This document shows positions 1 to 16,933 of a stretch of 37,500 bases of DNA, piece by piece (position 1 is the stretch's first letter; each line of letters begins with the position of its first letter). The translations under genes and the position numbers were made by a program. The notes under the pieces are model-generated. The model made no database searches and was not told where the DNA came from. It saw nothing but the letters and a program-made list of their open reading frames with translations. Source of the DNA: Armadillidium nasatum (taxonomy: Eukaryota > Arthropoda > Malacostraca > Isopoda > Armadillidiidae); assembly GCA_009176605.1 (NCBI GenBank), contig SEYY01000188.1, positions 7,501 through 45,000 on the forward strand, read 5' to 3'.

Positions 1-132
1 TGGAAATAAATATTTATATAAAATGGGGATCATGTCAGGTTCAGCCAATCACAGTTCAATTGTTTTTATTTTTTTTTTTTTATTTAGAGCTTTTATGAAA
101 TGATTTCCATTTTATATAAATATTTATTTCCA
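1..132. repeat. Short element with 26-bp perfect terminal inverted repeats
   Basis: Positions 1-26 and 107-132 are exact reverse complements (outer bases TGGAAATAAATATTT). They enclose 80 bp of AT-rich spacer with a T run. The size and the perfect arms fit a small non-autonomous DNA element or cruciform-forming repeat. The window starts at the first base of the left arm, so the arm may continue outside and no target duplication can be tested. No coding potential is seen. Confidence 0.7.
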
Positions 133-1402
133 GCCTAATAGGAACGAAATTCTGTTGACGACTGTACAAAGAAAGGGAATTAATTAGTCAATACATTACG
201 TTCTGGAAGATTTTTATCAATGTGGGTGATATAATTTTTATACGCACTCTTTTCATTTTTAATCTTGTCGCCAGAGTGGTTAGAAGCAAGTTCCCAACAT
301 GTTAAAAACAGTCAACAACAAAATTTTGGTGTTGGCATTCAAAAGGATATCTAGCTTTAGGGTGTATTTTGATAATTTGAAAAACCATAGATAGTTTTAT
401 CTACTAAATAGCAAAATGGAAAACCATAAATAGTTTTATCACTAAAGCAAAATGTAAGAATTTTCTAATAACCTCCCAAGGACAAGAATTTAAATATTTA
501 ATTTAAATTAAGGGTAAATTCAAAAGTTAAATCAATAATTAGAAGCTAGGACCAATCATCAAAACATACTATTCATTCTAACATGTTTTTTAACAAGTTA
601 AAATAAAAAAAATCATATTTAAATGTTAAAATAAGCCTTCAACTTCCTTACAACTAAATACTACAAACTAACGTAAGTTTAAAAGCAGTCAAATATAATT
701 TTTACAGTGCTAAAATAAGCCGCCTACAAATATCTTAAAATTAAATACTACAATCTGCTTAAAACTTAAGGAGAAAGCCTTTCATAATCATCCAGTCTTT
801 CCTTCAGGAATTTTAAGATACGTTATAAGCATTTGTTTAATATGTACTTTCTTCAGCAAAATATCATTTAAAGCAATAAAATCAAAATGAGGAAAATTAG
901 AAATTCTACATGATGGAGGAAAGTATGTTCATCACACACAAAATTGAAATGTTCAAAAAATGATAAAATAGGTTTGGCATTATATTTAATTTTCAAAAAA
1001 TCAATTTCAATTTTAAAATAGACAACTGGCATGCACCAGATCATACAAAGCAAAGCATACTTGTATAGAACAATATCCACTTCTTGAAGAAACCAATATT
1101 TAAAAATATAAAATGTCACTTGGATAGATTCATTAAATGTAGAAAATTCTGCTGGCAAAATTTTTAAGTAATAAAGAAAGAGGGGAGGACAGACTCCCAA
1201 TAAATATTTAATTTATTAGGTAATTGTCTAGTATAAAGAAAATTGGCAATATCTCAAAAGGGCAACACATTTTGATCAATTTTAAAGCAAACCACATTAA
1301 TAAATCTTAAATTTTGAAAGAGATAAATGCTGCAACACATTTACCTTCATTAAGGCATTTAATTCAACAAATTCTTTAAAGTCATGCAAATCATGCAATG
1401 AG
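133..1402. other. AT-rich stretch, no gene recognised
   Basis: No recognisable coding sequence. It holds one arm of a dispersed inverted repeat near its left end. It also holds an imperfect tandem duplication of about 40 bp at roughly 376-455, with the shared core AACCATARATAGTTTTATC. The 110-codon minus-strand open frame at 868-1200 has no domain I can name. It might be a decayed continuation of the BEL/Pao fragment that follows, but nothing in it shows this. Confidence 0.5.
176..245 (+). repeat. Left arm of a diverged inverted repeat pair (partner 3484-3556)
   Basis: The core AATACATTACGTTCTGGAAG is found again in reverse complement near 3522-3550 with one mismatch (TTC versus TCC). Similarity extends with small gaps to the following CAATGTGGG and ATTTTTA segments, about 65 bp in all. 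This is either the two ends of a 3.4-kb element or two copies of a dispersed repeat in opposite orientation. No target duplication was seen outside the arms. Confidence 0.55.
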
Positions 1403-2395
1403 TTAATAATACCTATGTCCCAGTTTTAAATCATCAAAACTCATTTTTAAACCAGATACTTCAAATTTAATATCAAAAGCACCAAGAAAGCAAATTTTTT
1501 CTTTGGGAGAAACTAAATCAGGCACATCATAACAAGCATTATGCAGAGAATTTAAATTTATATGAAGTTCTGCAATTTTAGGACTAGCATAACAGTTGTG
1601 CTCGTATCTAGCTAGTATCAAAAGCATTAGTACAAGTACTTTATTATCATTATTATAAAATTTACAATTAAAGCTATTATCAATATCACTATCCTCAATG
1701 TGACTGACAGAACTACAATTAACAGACAATTTAATTTTACATTCAGGAGGAATGCTCAACAAGTCATGCACTGGCCAATTAGCAAAATTGTTTGACAAAA
1801 ATTGGGGTCCATTCTCCCAGATGTTTAATCTCATTGAACTTTTTAAATGTAACACCTTTTGTCAACAAATCAGTAGGGTTACTATTGGTATTAGTGTACC
1901 TGAAGAACATAGGTACCTTAAATTCAGAAATTAACTTTTTTTTTGCTAATTCACTATCTTTAAGTCTATTTTTTAACATTTTTGATTTGCACTTAGGGTT
2001 ATTTGTTAATACCAAGAAAGTGCTACTTGTTCATCGACTACAAAATTTATAAACTTAAATTTAATATCTTCAAATGAAGATAGTATGTTGGGCAACCATT
2101 TAACAGCAAGTACAACAGCCATAAATTCAGGGCAAAGAATACTGAGCTCCTTTAAAGGGGCAATCTTGGTTTTAACAAAAATTAAATCAGATAAGCCATA
2201 ACAACACGCATGCATAACAAACCCATAAGGTGTTTTGGAGCTATCGCAAAAAAATATGAAAAATGTTGTACCGGTTCTCTGACTGACAATTTTTATCTCT
2301 CGTTCGTGAGATAGCACAACTATTCCTTCCCCGATTAAATAACTAATGACGTAGTCAACTGTAAATAACTTCTCATTAATATCTTGGGAAATCAA
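1403..2395 (-). pseudogene. BEL/Pao-type LTR retrotransposon pol fragment (RNase H and linker to integrase)
   Basis: Minus-strand reading gives successive pieces of a BEL/Pao polyprotein in three frames. The first (2395-2006) carries an RNase H-like stretch with FCDSSKTPYGFV, then KTKIAPLK and VDEQVALSW, the usual order in Pao RNase H. The next (2015-1779) has RYTNTNSNPTDLLTKGV and GEWTPIF, matching the conserved NPADLLTRG and WxxGP region. The last (1855-1403) restarts with WENGPQFL and NNFANWPV, then runs on without an integrase motif I can recognise. The frame changes near 2010 and 1830 show that it is dead. No LTR, gag, protease or reverse transcriptase is seen, so this is a short internal relic. 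The family call is from motif recognition; the clade is not resolved. Confidence 0.8.
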
Positions 2396-2574
2396 TTACA
2401 GATGCAGTTGGGAGATGACGTAAATGGGGTTGTTTTATGAATTAAATTTGCCATGGATTATTTATTACCTTGTATAATTGAAGACCCGATTAGCCTTCCT
2501 CCACATAAACCGGGATATTATCCAAACTTTTATTTGACCACTCTATAGACTATCAATTGCAATATTTTCCAATC

Positions 2575-3215
2575 AACTATTATGATGTGAGGTTTCCAAG
2601 ACATTTTTTTGTTCATGTGAGGGCCAAGGATGTTTATGTTGTAAACACGAGAGCCGGGTGAACCATTGAAAGAAATAGAAAAGTTAGGAGGTGTCTTTGA
2701 AAGGGAGATTTCAAGAAGTTTAGTTTTTAACTTGAATTTCTCAAGGCTGAGACGACCCCACTGGGAAATTCTATTCAGATCAGCAAGAATGGAATCGGAA
2801 AGATGATTGAGGGGGTAGATGAGAAGCTGGGATCATGTATGAAAATTACGAATAGAGTAGGGGACAATACCGAACCCTGAGAAACACCACAGTTGACAGA
2901 AAAGGAAGAAGTCGCCCCATCAACAACAGCCGAAATGTAACGATTAGAAAGAAAGATAGACATAAGAAAGCAAAGAGAAGGAGAAAACCCAAAGGAGGGG
3001 AGCTTGGAAAACAGTGACGCATGACATACCCGGTCAAATGCCTTAGATATGTCAAGCGCCACCACACAAGTCTCCCCATGGTCCCAAAGGGCAGAAGACC
3101 ATAAATTTGTGAGATAGGAAAGTATATCACCAGTAGACCTCAAACGTCGAAAGCCATATTGATGATCAGAAAGAAGGGAATGGAATACCAGATGATCTAA
3201 GAAAATTGTCTTAAA
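2575..3215 (-). mobile_element. Non-LTR retrotransposon fragment, family B, copy 1 (reverse transcriptase core)
   Basis: The minus strand encodes a reverse transcriptase core. It reads HQYGFRRLRSTGD, then VVALDISKAFDRV (motif A with its aspartate), a LSNRYISAVVDG loop and GVSQGSVLSPTLF (motif B). The YADD-type motif C region that should follow is degraded. The 3' part (GGTTTCCAAGAC onwards) matches a second copy near 30170, which defines family B. Family B is related to, but distinct from, the more abundant family A. The fragment is truncated at both ends, with no poly(A) tail or target duplication. End positions are approximate. Confidence 0.8.
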
Positions 3216-4100
3216 ATAGCAAGTTTTTTTAAAAAAATAATACTTTTTTTTTTTTTTTTTGAAAAACAAAAAAATTTAAAAAACCCCGTTTTTTTTTTTT
3301 TTCTTTTTATTTTTTATTTTTTTTCCTTATATTTTATATTTAATTAATGATTTAGGAAGTATCAAATACGCCCTTAAAGAATGGCAACACTTCATGTATG
3401 GCTAGCTACACACGCTTAAAAAAAAAAACTATGCCGTGACTTACTTGCGCTTATACCTTAGACCTCGCTGGTTTTAAAAATTAAAATGTAATTGTGTTGT
3501 AAAAATTCGCCTACATTGACCTAAGAAATCTTCCAGGACGTAATGTATTAACTATTTAAACTAATATAGCCTAATTGTAGTTATATATTCTTTTTAACCC
3601 TATGGTAAGAGTTTTTATAGAGCTTTGTGAAAGAAGTTGGGGCCTAACTTGACCTACTCTTCCCTGATACCTTTTAAAGCTTACTATTTGAATTAAATTG
3701 ACTTTTGATTGCTTGGGTTAGGTTAGTTTATTAACTTGAATTGTATGATTGACGTGAATTACTGTTTAATCTAGGCCTTGGGTTTTGGATCAGAGATTTG
3801 TAAGTTCTTGCTTGGGTTTGAGTCTATGTTTCTACATTGGCTGAAAAGTTACTAATTAAAATTTACTTCTGCGCTTATACAAAAGAGCCACACATCCAAG
3901 TATTAATTACTTTTGGAAATCAAAGTAAATCCAATTTTATTCTAGAATTTACAGAACAATTTAAATGGTGAGTTCTTTATTAATTTCTTTTTATTAATTT
4001 GTAGGCTAAATTTTAATAGAATTAGGTTTATTCTTGGCAAAAGCAGTTCCAGTAACTGCATAAGCGTTTTCAAGGGTTTCACGCCACGGAGAATCCCAAC
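3216..4100. other. AT-rich intergenic stretch with T runs
   Basis: No gene recognised. It contains T-rich homopolymer blocks at about 3241-3325, the right arm of the inverted repeat pair at 3484-3556, and a GGTTAGGTTAG motif near 3717, a common dispersed motif in arthropod DNA. The rest is unassigned. Confidence 0.5.
3484..3556 (-). repeat. Right arm of a diverged inverted repeat pair (partner 176-245)
   Basis: Reverse complement of the repeat at 176-245, with the core GGAAGATTT preceded by ACGTCC. The arms are about 3.3 kb apart and enclose the BEL/Pao and family B relics. Confidence 0.55.
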
Positions 4101-4131
<31 letters not shown>

Positions 4132-4204
4132 TTTTTATGTCTCCTCCGGTGGGCAAAGGCCAGGAGGCCTACCAAATTCCACCGGAGTTGGGAAAGGTCT
4201 ATAA

Positions 4205-6136
4205 TCATGGTCGATGGTGGCCGACGTGTCCAGACACACGGCGTTTGAAAGTATGCAAGTCAAAGGAAGTTGGGAAAACAGATGAAGGGAGTGTGTTCCA
4301 GACTTTACCAGTAGAGTATATGTAAGATTGAGCATAGCGGTTAAGTCTGGGGTCAGAGAGTTGGACAGAGAAAGGATGAGAATGTGTAGAAAGGCGTGTC
4401 GCACGAGCTCTTCTCAATGGAGGAGGTATGCAACGAGAGAGTTCAGAAGAGCAGTGTCTGTTGTAATAGCGATAGTAAAGAGAGAGTGACGCAACAATTC
4501 GACGGGCAGAAAGAGATTGAAGAGAGTTAGTAAGAGCAGGAGAGTTGATGAGACGAAATGCCCTTGACTCCACCTTCTCTAAGGAGAGCTGTATGTGTGG
4601 AACCACCCCAGATGTGCGAAGCATACTCCATACAGGGACGAACAACACCCCTATACAGAGCAAGCAACTGGGGTGGCGTGAAATAATTTTGAAGGCGCCT
4701 CAGAACACCCAACCTCTTAGAAGCTTGTTTAGAAAGAGAAGTAATGTGATCTTTCCAAGAAAGATCACGAGAAAAAGAAACACCAAGAATATTAAGGCAG
4801 ATGAAGGCTTGAGTTGTGTGTTTTCGAAGAAGATATCATAGTTGTGTGGAAGATTGTGTCGAGTGCAGAGATGGAGGAAACTGAGTTTTTGAGGCATTGA
4901 AAACAACCATGTTTTCTCTGCCCCAATTTGAAATACGAGAAAGATCAGAGGTTAGTTGCTCCAAGGCTACCCTTCTCGAGTCTATCAACTGCTGTTGGGT
5001 GGGACGTTTTTCAAAATGGAAGGAATAATGAAGGGTGGAGTCATCAGCATAGGAGTGGATAGGAGATGAGGTGATGGAGAGAAGGTCATTAATGAAGAAG
5101 TAGAAAAAGTGTTGGTGATAGTACAGAACCCTGAGGAACACCACTATTAATAGATTTAAAGGATGAACGGTGGCCGTCTAAAACAGTTGCTATAGAACGA
5201 CCGGAAAGGAAATTAGCGAGAAGATCACAGAGAGAAGGATAGATACCGAAAGAGGGAAGTTTAGAAATCAAAGCTTTGTGCCAGACTCTATCGAAGGCTT
5301 TCGATATGTCCAGCGCGACAGCAAAAGATTCACCGAAATGCCGAATAGCGGAGGACCAAGATTCAGAGAGAAGGGAAAGAAGATCACCTGTAGAGCGTTT
5401 CTTACGAAAGCCATACTGGCGATCAGAGATAAGATTAGAAGAATTGAGATGCTTTCCAAATCTTCCTGTTAAGGATAGATTCGAAAACTTTGGAGAGAAC
5501 GGAGGTCAAAGAAATAGGACGGTAGTTGGAGGGTTGAGAGGGGTCCCCCTTCTTCGGCACAGGTTGAATGAGCGCACGTTTCCAGCAAGAAGGAAAGGTT
5601 GAAGTAGAGAGACAAAGACGAAATAGTTTACCGAGGCAGGGTGCAAGCTCGGAAGCACAAGTTTTGAGAACCACAGGAGGAATACCATCAGGACCGTACG
5701 CCTTCTTAGTATTAAGCTCAGAGAGAGCAGAAATGACATCTTTAGAAGAAATTCTAATTTTAGGCATAATTGAGTTAGAGGGGGTTGAAGGAGGAGGAAT
5801 AGCTCCGGAATCGTCTAAGGTTGAATTAGAGGCAAAAGTTTGAGCAAAGAGTTCAGCTTTAGAAGAAGGTAAAACAGCAGTTGTGCCGTCGGAAGATATT
5901 AAAGGAGGGAAAGAGGAAGAAGCAAAGTTAGAGTTGACATTTTTTGCAAAATGCCAGAAAGAACGTGAAGAAGAGGAACCAGAAAGATTATTGCATTTTT
6001 TTACGGAGAAAGGAGTTTTTAGTGTTACGAAGGATAGATTTTGCACGATTCCGGGATGAAATATAAATAGCGTGAGTTTCAGGAGTTTGAAGACGACGGT
6101 AATCCCTGAAGGCAGCATCCCTGCGGCGGATAGCAC
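4205..6136 (-). pseudogene. Family A copy 1: reverse transcriptase and C-terminal region (frameshifted)
   Basis: Minus-strand pieces in changing frames cover the whole reverse transcriptase. The N-terminal part (6136-5435) has KAYGPDGIPPVVLK and SNYRPISLTSVLSKVFE. Motif A, VALDISKAFDRVWH, lies near 5300. Motif B, SGVPQGSVLSPTLF, is near 5110. Motif C, YADDSTLHYSFHF, is near 5035 with both catalytic aspartates. The thumb and C-terminal part has WGRENMVVFNASKTQF, then GVVRPCMEYASHIWGG and the arginine-rich PPLRRARATRLS, ending at HVGHHRP and a stop at 4205. Frame changes occur near 5440, 5110, 4870 and 4690. The protein would copy the element's RNA at a nicked target site. This copy is broken, though all catalytic motifs survive. 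Confidence 0.9.
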
Positions 6137-7230
6137 GAGAACAAGCAGAGTTAAACCAAGGTTTATTAGGTTTAGTAGAAGGGAAAGAATATGGAATGTA
6201 TGCCTCCATGCCAGAGAGAATCACCTCGGTAATGCGTTCTGCACACTCCGAGGGACCCCTCCCACGGAAGCAATAATCATTCCACGGGAAATCAAAGAAG
6301 TACGACCGCAAGTCCGACCAGCTTGCGGCACCGAAGTGCCACAAGCGTTTCCTTTCCGTAGAAGGGGGTCTTTCCTGCGGAAGACTTGAAGAGATAGAAG
6401 AGGATACAGAGATAAGAAGATGATCGGAGGAACCCAGAGGAGGAAAGAGTTTAACAGTATAAGGAGAAGGATTAGAAGTTAGGAAAAGGTCTAGAACGTT
6501 GGGTTCATCTCCAAGACGATCAGGGATACGAGTAGGGAGCTGCACCAACTGCTCAAGGTCGTTTTGGATAGCGAAATGGAAGGCACGTTCACCAGCTGTA
6601 TCATGAGAACTAGAAGAAAGCCATTGGCGGTGGTGAACATTGAAATCACCTAATATGATGATTTCAGAGAAAGGAGAAGAAGAGAGAATGTGCTCTATTT
6701 TGGAGTTTAAATAGTCGAAGAATTTAGCATAGTCAGTAGAATTAGGAGATAAATAAACTGAACAAATGAATTTAGTCGTAGAGTGGCAAGAGAGCCTAAG
6801 CCATAAGGTGGAAAATTCGGAAGACTCCAAATTAGAGACACGAGAACAAACGACATCGTTGCGCACATATGCACAACAACCGCCTTTGGCTGAAAATTGA
6901 GGATAGAGACAGTAGGAGGAAACAGAATAGGGTTTGCTATCAGAACGCTCAAACATCTGAGTTTCGGTCAAGAATAAGAGGTGAGGTCTAGAAGAAGAGA
7001 GGTGATGTTCAACAAAGTGGAAATTAGAGTGCAGACCGCGAATGTTGCAGAAATTAATGAAAAAAAATAGACCGTGCATCAGGATAAAGCCGGCGGCCTA
7101 GTCCTGGTGGCACCAACCCCATCACCGGAGGCCACCAACTCCCAAGTGGTGATGGGGAAGGGGTGGATGAGGGGCTATTTTTGGAAGCCGCCCCCTGTGG
7201 CTTCTCCGAGGCTACCGAAGTTGACGCCAT
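5988..7230 (-). pseudogene. Family A copy 1: N-terminal region and APE-type endonuclease
   Basis: The likely start is the ATG at 7230 (MASTSVASEKPQG), followed by a Ser/Pro-rich stretch with [16 protein letters not shown] run of T near 7062 shifts the frame, and the endonuclease then reads [33 protein letters not shown] and [11 protein letters not shown]. These are the usual Asn/Glu, Asp-Asn and Asp-His catalytic motifs of AP endonuclease-like LINE nucleases, which nick the target DNA. The frame breaks again in an A-rich run near 6000, where reverse transcriptase should follow. The fused N-terminal leader plus endonuclease suggests a single long reading frame in the intact element. Confidence 0.88.
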
Positions 7231-11347
<4,117 letters not shown>

Positions 11348-11380
11348 TTATTCATTAATAAAATAACTACAACTATGAAT

Positions 11381-11470
11381 CTATCTTTTTTCAAGTGCTT
11401 TTCGAGAAGCGACTGCTGCAACAAGTGCTGCACCTCTTCCACTACCATCTTCTGATAACATGAGATCAAA
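11381..11470 (-). CDS. HK: Hexokinase, final coding exon
   Basis: After TTTTTTCAG the minus strand reads 29 codons and TAG. It contains [19 protein letters not shown] and ends ALEKR. This is the C-terminal ATP-binding segment of the hexokinase large domain (DGSGxGAAL), which contacts the nucleotide phosphates. The exon starts in phase 0, matching the phase-0 end of the exon at 15992-16268, so the two join as GLK-FDLM. The acceptor lies only 8 bases from a 112-bp (TA)n array, and another array starts 35 bases past the stop. No AATAAA is seen between the stop and that array. Confidence 0.93.
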   Translation of the reverse strand, partial: FDLMLSEDGSGRGAALVAAVASRKALEKR

Positions 11471-11475
11471 CTGAA

Positions 11476-11595
<120 letters not shown>

Positions 11596-11650
11596 AGATA
11601 CACAACTATTCTAGCAAACAGCTCTTGATTCACTTTTTCTTTCCCCATCA

Positions 11651-12740
11651 CCTCTTTTGTAGGTTAGTGGTCTCTGGTGATGCGGTTGGTGACACCAAGA
11701 CTTTAGCATTGGCTTTCCCTGTTGCTAAGTCATTGATTTTCACTAATTTTTGAAATACTCGCTGTCTTTATTCTTATTTCCACTTGGTTGAACACTACTT
11801 ATTTCCTTCTAGACCTCGCCTCTTGTTCTTGACTATATCTCAGAATTCCGATAGCAAACCCTTTTCTGTTTCTTCTTATTTTTCTATTCTAAATTTTTAA
11901 CCAAAGCGGTTGTTGTGTAAATGTGCACAATGGCGCTGTGTTTTCTAGTGTCTTAATTTGGAGTCTTCAAATTTTTCTCGTAACTCTATTGACTATTTAA
12001 ACTCCAAAACACAGTACATTTTCCCTTCTCTGAAATCATCATTTTATGTGACTTCAATGATTACCGGAGCAAATGATTTTTTTTTTTAATTTCCAAGATA
12101 CAACCAGTGAAGCCTTGACTTCCATTTCTCTTTGCAAAATGACCTTGAACAGTTCTTGATCGCTATGGAGGCTAACCTAACATTTTAGATAATTTCTTAA
12201 CTTTTTAATCCTTATCGTTACATTGCTAAACTCTATCCAGATCTGAATTCCTCCGATCACCTTGTTTTCTCTGTGTCTTCTGATTGCAAGTATGGCTTTC
12301 GTAAGAAAAACTCTACTGATGATCATCTTTCTCATTCTCCCTGATCTTCGGCATTTCGGTAAATCTTTTGTTGTGGAGCTAAACATATAGAAAACCTTGG
12401 ATAGAATATGACACCAGGGTTTGACTTCAAAATTTCCTTTTTCGGTATTTATCCTTCTCCCTGATATTTTTTCCGGCCGTTCTATAGTTGCTGTTGTGAA
12501 CAGCTGCTGTTCAAACTTTAAATATATAAATTGATAAATAGTAGTGTTCCTCAGAGATCTGCTCTATTTCCAACTCTTTTTCTAATTTTCATCGAATTTC
12601 TCTCTACTACAGCATCTTCTATCAACACCTATGCCGACGACTCTATCTTTCATTACTCCTTTCATTTTGAAAGACATTCTACCCGACAACAATTAATTAA
12701 CACTAGGAGGGTGGTCTTAGGGCTAACTAACCTCTAATCT
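11651..12740 (+). mobile_element. LINE family A fragment, copy 3
   Basis: Plus-strand relic inside a hexokinase intron. It starts in the leader region (GGTGATGCGGTTGGTGACACC), then shows endonuclease-region remnants (CTAGACCTCGCCTCTTGTTC). After a large internal deletion it resumes in the reverse transcriptase with a motif A remnant near 12385. The region before and after motif B is near 12530 (NSSVPQRSALFPTLF), with motif C, YADDSIFHYSFHF, at about 12630. It stops abruptly near 12740, so it lacks the 3' end and poly(A). Many stops are present. Confidence 0.82.
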
Positions 12741-13630
<890 letters not shown>

Positions 13631-14293
13631 CGGTAGGTATGCCGGTACTTTCGAGGTTGAAATTGAGTACTTCCAGTTCCCATGCTCTTTTCTGACCCCT
13701 TTTTGTGGTTACGTACCTCTTTTGGGGGCTTGTGGGGCTAGCTCCAACACCCTCATTTCCTCTTCCCTGGCTATTTCCTGAGCCCTTTGATGGGAATTTA
13801 AAAGGAATTCACTTCGTTCTTTCCTGAGTCCTTTTTGACGGGTTTTGAACATAACTCCACAGAAAGGATTTACCTGGAATTCGAACCAGTGCTACTGCAA
13901 CACTCTGCTTCCTTTTTTTTGAGAGACTCAAATATACCCTCACTCTTTTATGGCACCTTTTATGGACCTTTAGTTCTCATTTTGGATTCAAAGACTTCTT
14001 TTTGGGTCTGAAGAGCTTAGCCCAGCATCCCGCTTTTCTACAAGCTCTTTCTTGAGATTATTTTGAAAGGTGCACTTATCAAGTTGAAGGGTTTTAGGAA
14101 TACTCGCACTCACAGATCTAATTATAAGAACTGAGAACTAGCACAACCCTCAAGCAATAGGTCACATTCACCTACCGTGTTTCATATGATAGAGCTTCCT
14201 TTTCCGGTATTGGGTTCCACGAGACTGGAGGTCTCCTTCCTTCCCAATTAATTTTCCTTACGTAATTGAGACAAGAAACAGCAACCCTCTCTG

Positions 14294-14398
14294 ATTTAAG
14301 TGCACGGAACTTTCCCTTTTACGTGCTCGGAAAGCACGACATCCTTTTCTTTAAATGCCGGAGGCATGAAACCTTCTCTTTTTGAGTACCGGAGGTAC
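14294..14398 (+). repeat. Tandem array of short palindromes with a GGA loop
   Basis: Three palindromes follow one another at about 31-bp spacing: CGTGCT-CGGAA-AGCACG (14322-14338), ATGCC-GGA-GGCAT (14355-14367) and GTACC-GGA-GGTAC (14386-14398). Pyrimidine-rich spacers such as CCTTTTCTTT separate them. A weaker first unit (GTGCACGGAAC) precedes them. Stem bases differ between units but pairing is kept. No protein frame explains the pattern. It could be an RNA structure or a set of protein-binding sites inside the 2.05-kb element. Confidence 0.6.
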
Positions 14399-14783
14399 GA
14401 ACTTTCCTTTTCTTCTGAATTCAAGAAATCATTAAGTCCCGTTTATCTGACAACACATTCCAATAATCAACAGATGACTGCAAGAGATATTCTGTTTTCA
14501 TGTTTATTTCTGTTATCTTCAATAGACACTTCATCACCAGTTATCATCCACGAATGTCCGTCCGTGAGAATGAATTTCAGCCGCTTAGACCAAGGAACCA
14601 ACAGGACTCTTTGCTTTACAATTTTTACTTAACTTAATGAATTCATAATTTATTTAATGTTTACTTGTAATTTATTTAATTATTATTTATATATTTGTAA
14701 TTTTTTAACCATTATTTATTTTTTTTAATGTTCTTTTTGCTTTAAATCTTGTATTTCTTTTGTTTTTAATCTTAATATGTTTC

Positions 14784-14835
<52 letters not shown>
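14784..14835. repeat. (TTA)n microsatellite
   Basis: About 50 bp of TTA repeats inside the 2.05-kb inverted-repeat element. Confidence 0.95.
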
Positions 14836-14836
<1 letters not shown>

Positions 14837-14890
14837 TTACTTTTACAAAAGCATTTACATCTAATACATTAGAATTAACCCACATTACGA

Positions 14891-15354
<464 letters not shown>

Positions 15355-15553
15355 AATCAAAGACAAAATCATGTATATTACATTTATCAAGTACAACACA
15401 CTCTTCTAAAACCCTTCTCCCACCACTTAGCAATATATTTCTTTTTCAAAACATTTCCCTAATACAAACTTAAAGTTTTTATTTGCACTTTATTCATGCT
15501 CTCTCATTACATTCAAACATTTCTACAGTTCTTATTATCGACTTCGTAAAAAT

Positions 15554-15617
15554 TTTATATCGGTAGATAAACCGTTAATATAGTCCGTTAATACCGCTCT
15601 GCCTCTCGTTCTTGCCC
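15554..15617 (-). repeat. Right terminal inverted repeat
   Basis: Reverse complement partner of 13567-13630. The outer end on the minus strand reads GGGCAAGAACGAGAGG. Confidence 0.65.
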
Positions 15618-15923
15618 TCTTTCCTACTATATAGATGTGTGTGTGAATTTCAATATATATTATTTAAATATTATTGCTTTAACAAAAATTCCTTCTATAT
15701 TGTCTGTTTGTATGAGAGAATGTTTTAAGAAAATTCAGTGTCTTTCCGTAAGTTGTCATGAAATGGAAAAATTGTTTAATAATAAATCATGAATGATGTA
15801 AGATTTTAAAATATTATTTGAATGTAGTGTTACATCCTATCAAATACTCTTCTTCAAGGTTGCACTGCTTTATAAAATGAATTTATTAACAAGTCATTTG
15901 GCAAATATTTTCACATTTATAAA

Positions 15924-15925
<2 letters not shown>

Positions 15926-15984
<59 letters not shown>
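15926..15984. repeat. (TTA)n microsatellite beside a hexokinase donor site
   Basis: About 59 bp of ATT/TTA repeats. On the minus strand the donor GTAAGTGTAATAATAAT passes into the repeat within 8 bases of the exon end at 15992. Confidence 0.95.
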
Positions 15985-15985
<1 letters not shown>

Positions 15986-15991
15986 ACTTAC

Positions 15992-16268
15992 TTTTAAACC
16001 AGGCTTTAATACTTTAGATATCGCTTCTACCATAAGAGAATGAAAATGAGGATGAAACCGATAAACAGATCCATCAACCGCAACTGTAACATGTTCTTCA
16101 CTAATTCTGTTCAGTAAAACAGCGACTCCAGCTCCTGCTAAAAATGCTGCTCTTCTGGAAACGCACTCGCACACGTATCGAACGATTATACAATCTTCTT
16201 CTGTAGCTTCATAAATTCCAAGTTCTTCTAAAATATCTTGGCACTTGTCAAATTCGCCTTCCTTTTCC
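15992..16268 (-). CDS. HK: Hexokinase exon (nucleotide-binding region)
   Basis: The acceptor TTTTTTATTAG precedes 277 nt encoding 92 codons after one split base. The residues include DKCQDILEELG, VRYVCECVSRRAAFLAGAG, LLNRI, HVTVAVDGSVYRFHPHFHS and KVLKPGLK, then the donor GTAAGT. VDGSVYxxHPxF is the adenosine-binding motif of the hexokinase C-terminal domain. CxxVSxRAAxLxxAG is the conserved helix before it. The split codon GG|G joins the exon at 24409 in frame. The next exon supplies [12 protein letters not shown]. The acceptor is 13 bases from a 133-bp (TA)n array and the donor runs into (TAA)n. Confidence 0.96.
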
Positions 16269-16279
16269 CTAATAAAAAA

Positions 16280-16931
<652 letters not shown>

Positions 16932-16933
16932 GC

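Noticed and set aside
868..1200. 110-codon minus-strand open frame
   Set aside because: AT-rich, with no motif. Such a length is expected by chance in this composition, so it is kept only as unassigned DNA.
14300..14632. 110-codon plus-strand open frame over the palindrome array
   Set aside because: The palindromes and their spacers explain the sequence, and the translated product has no recognisable domain.
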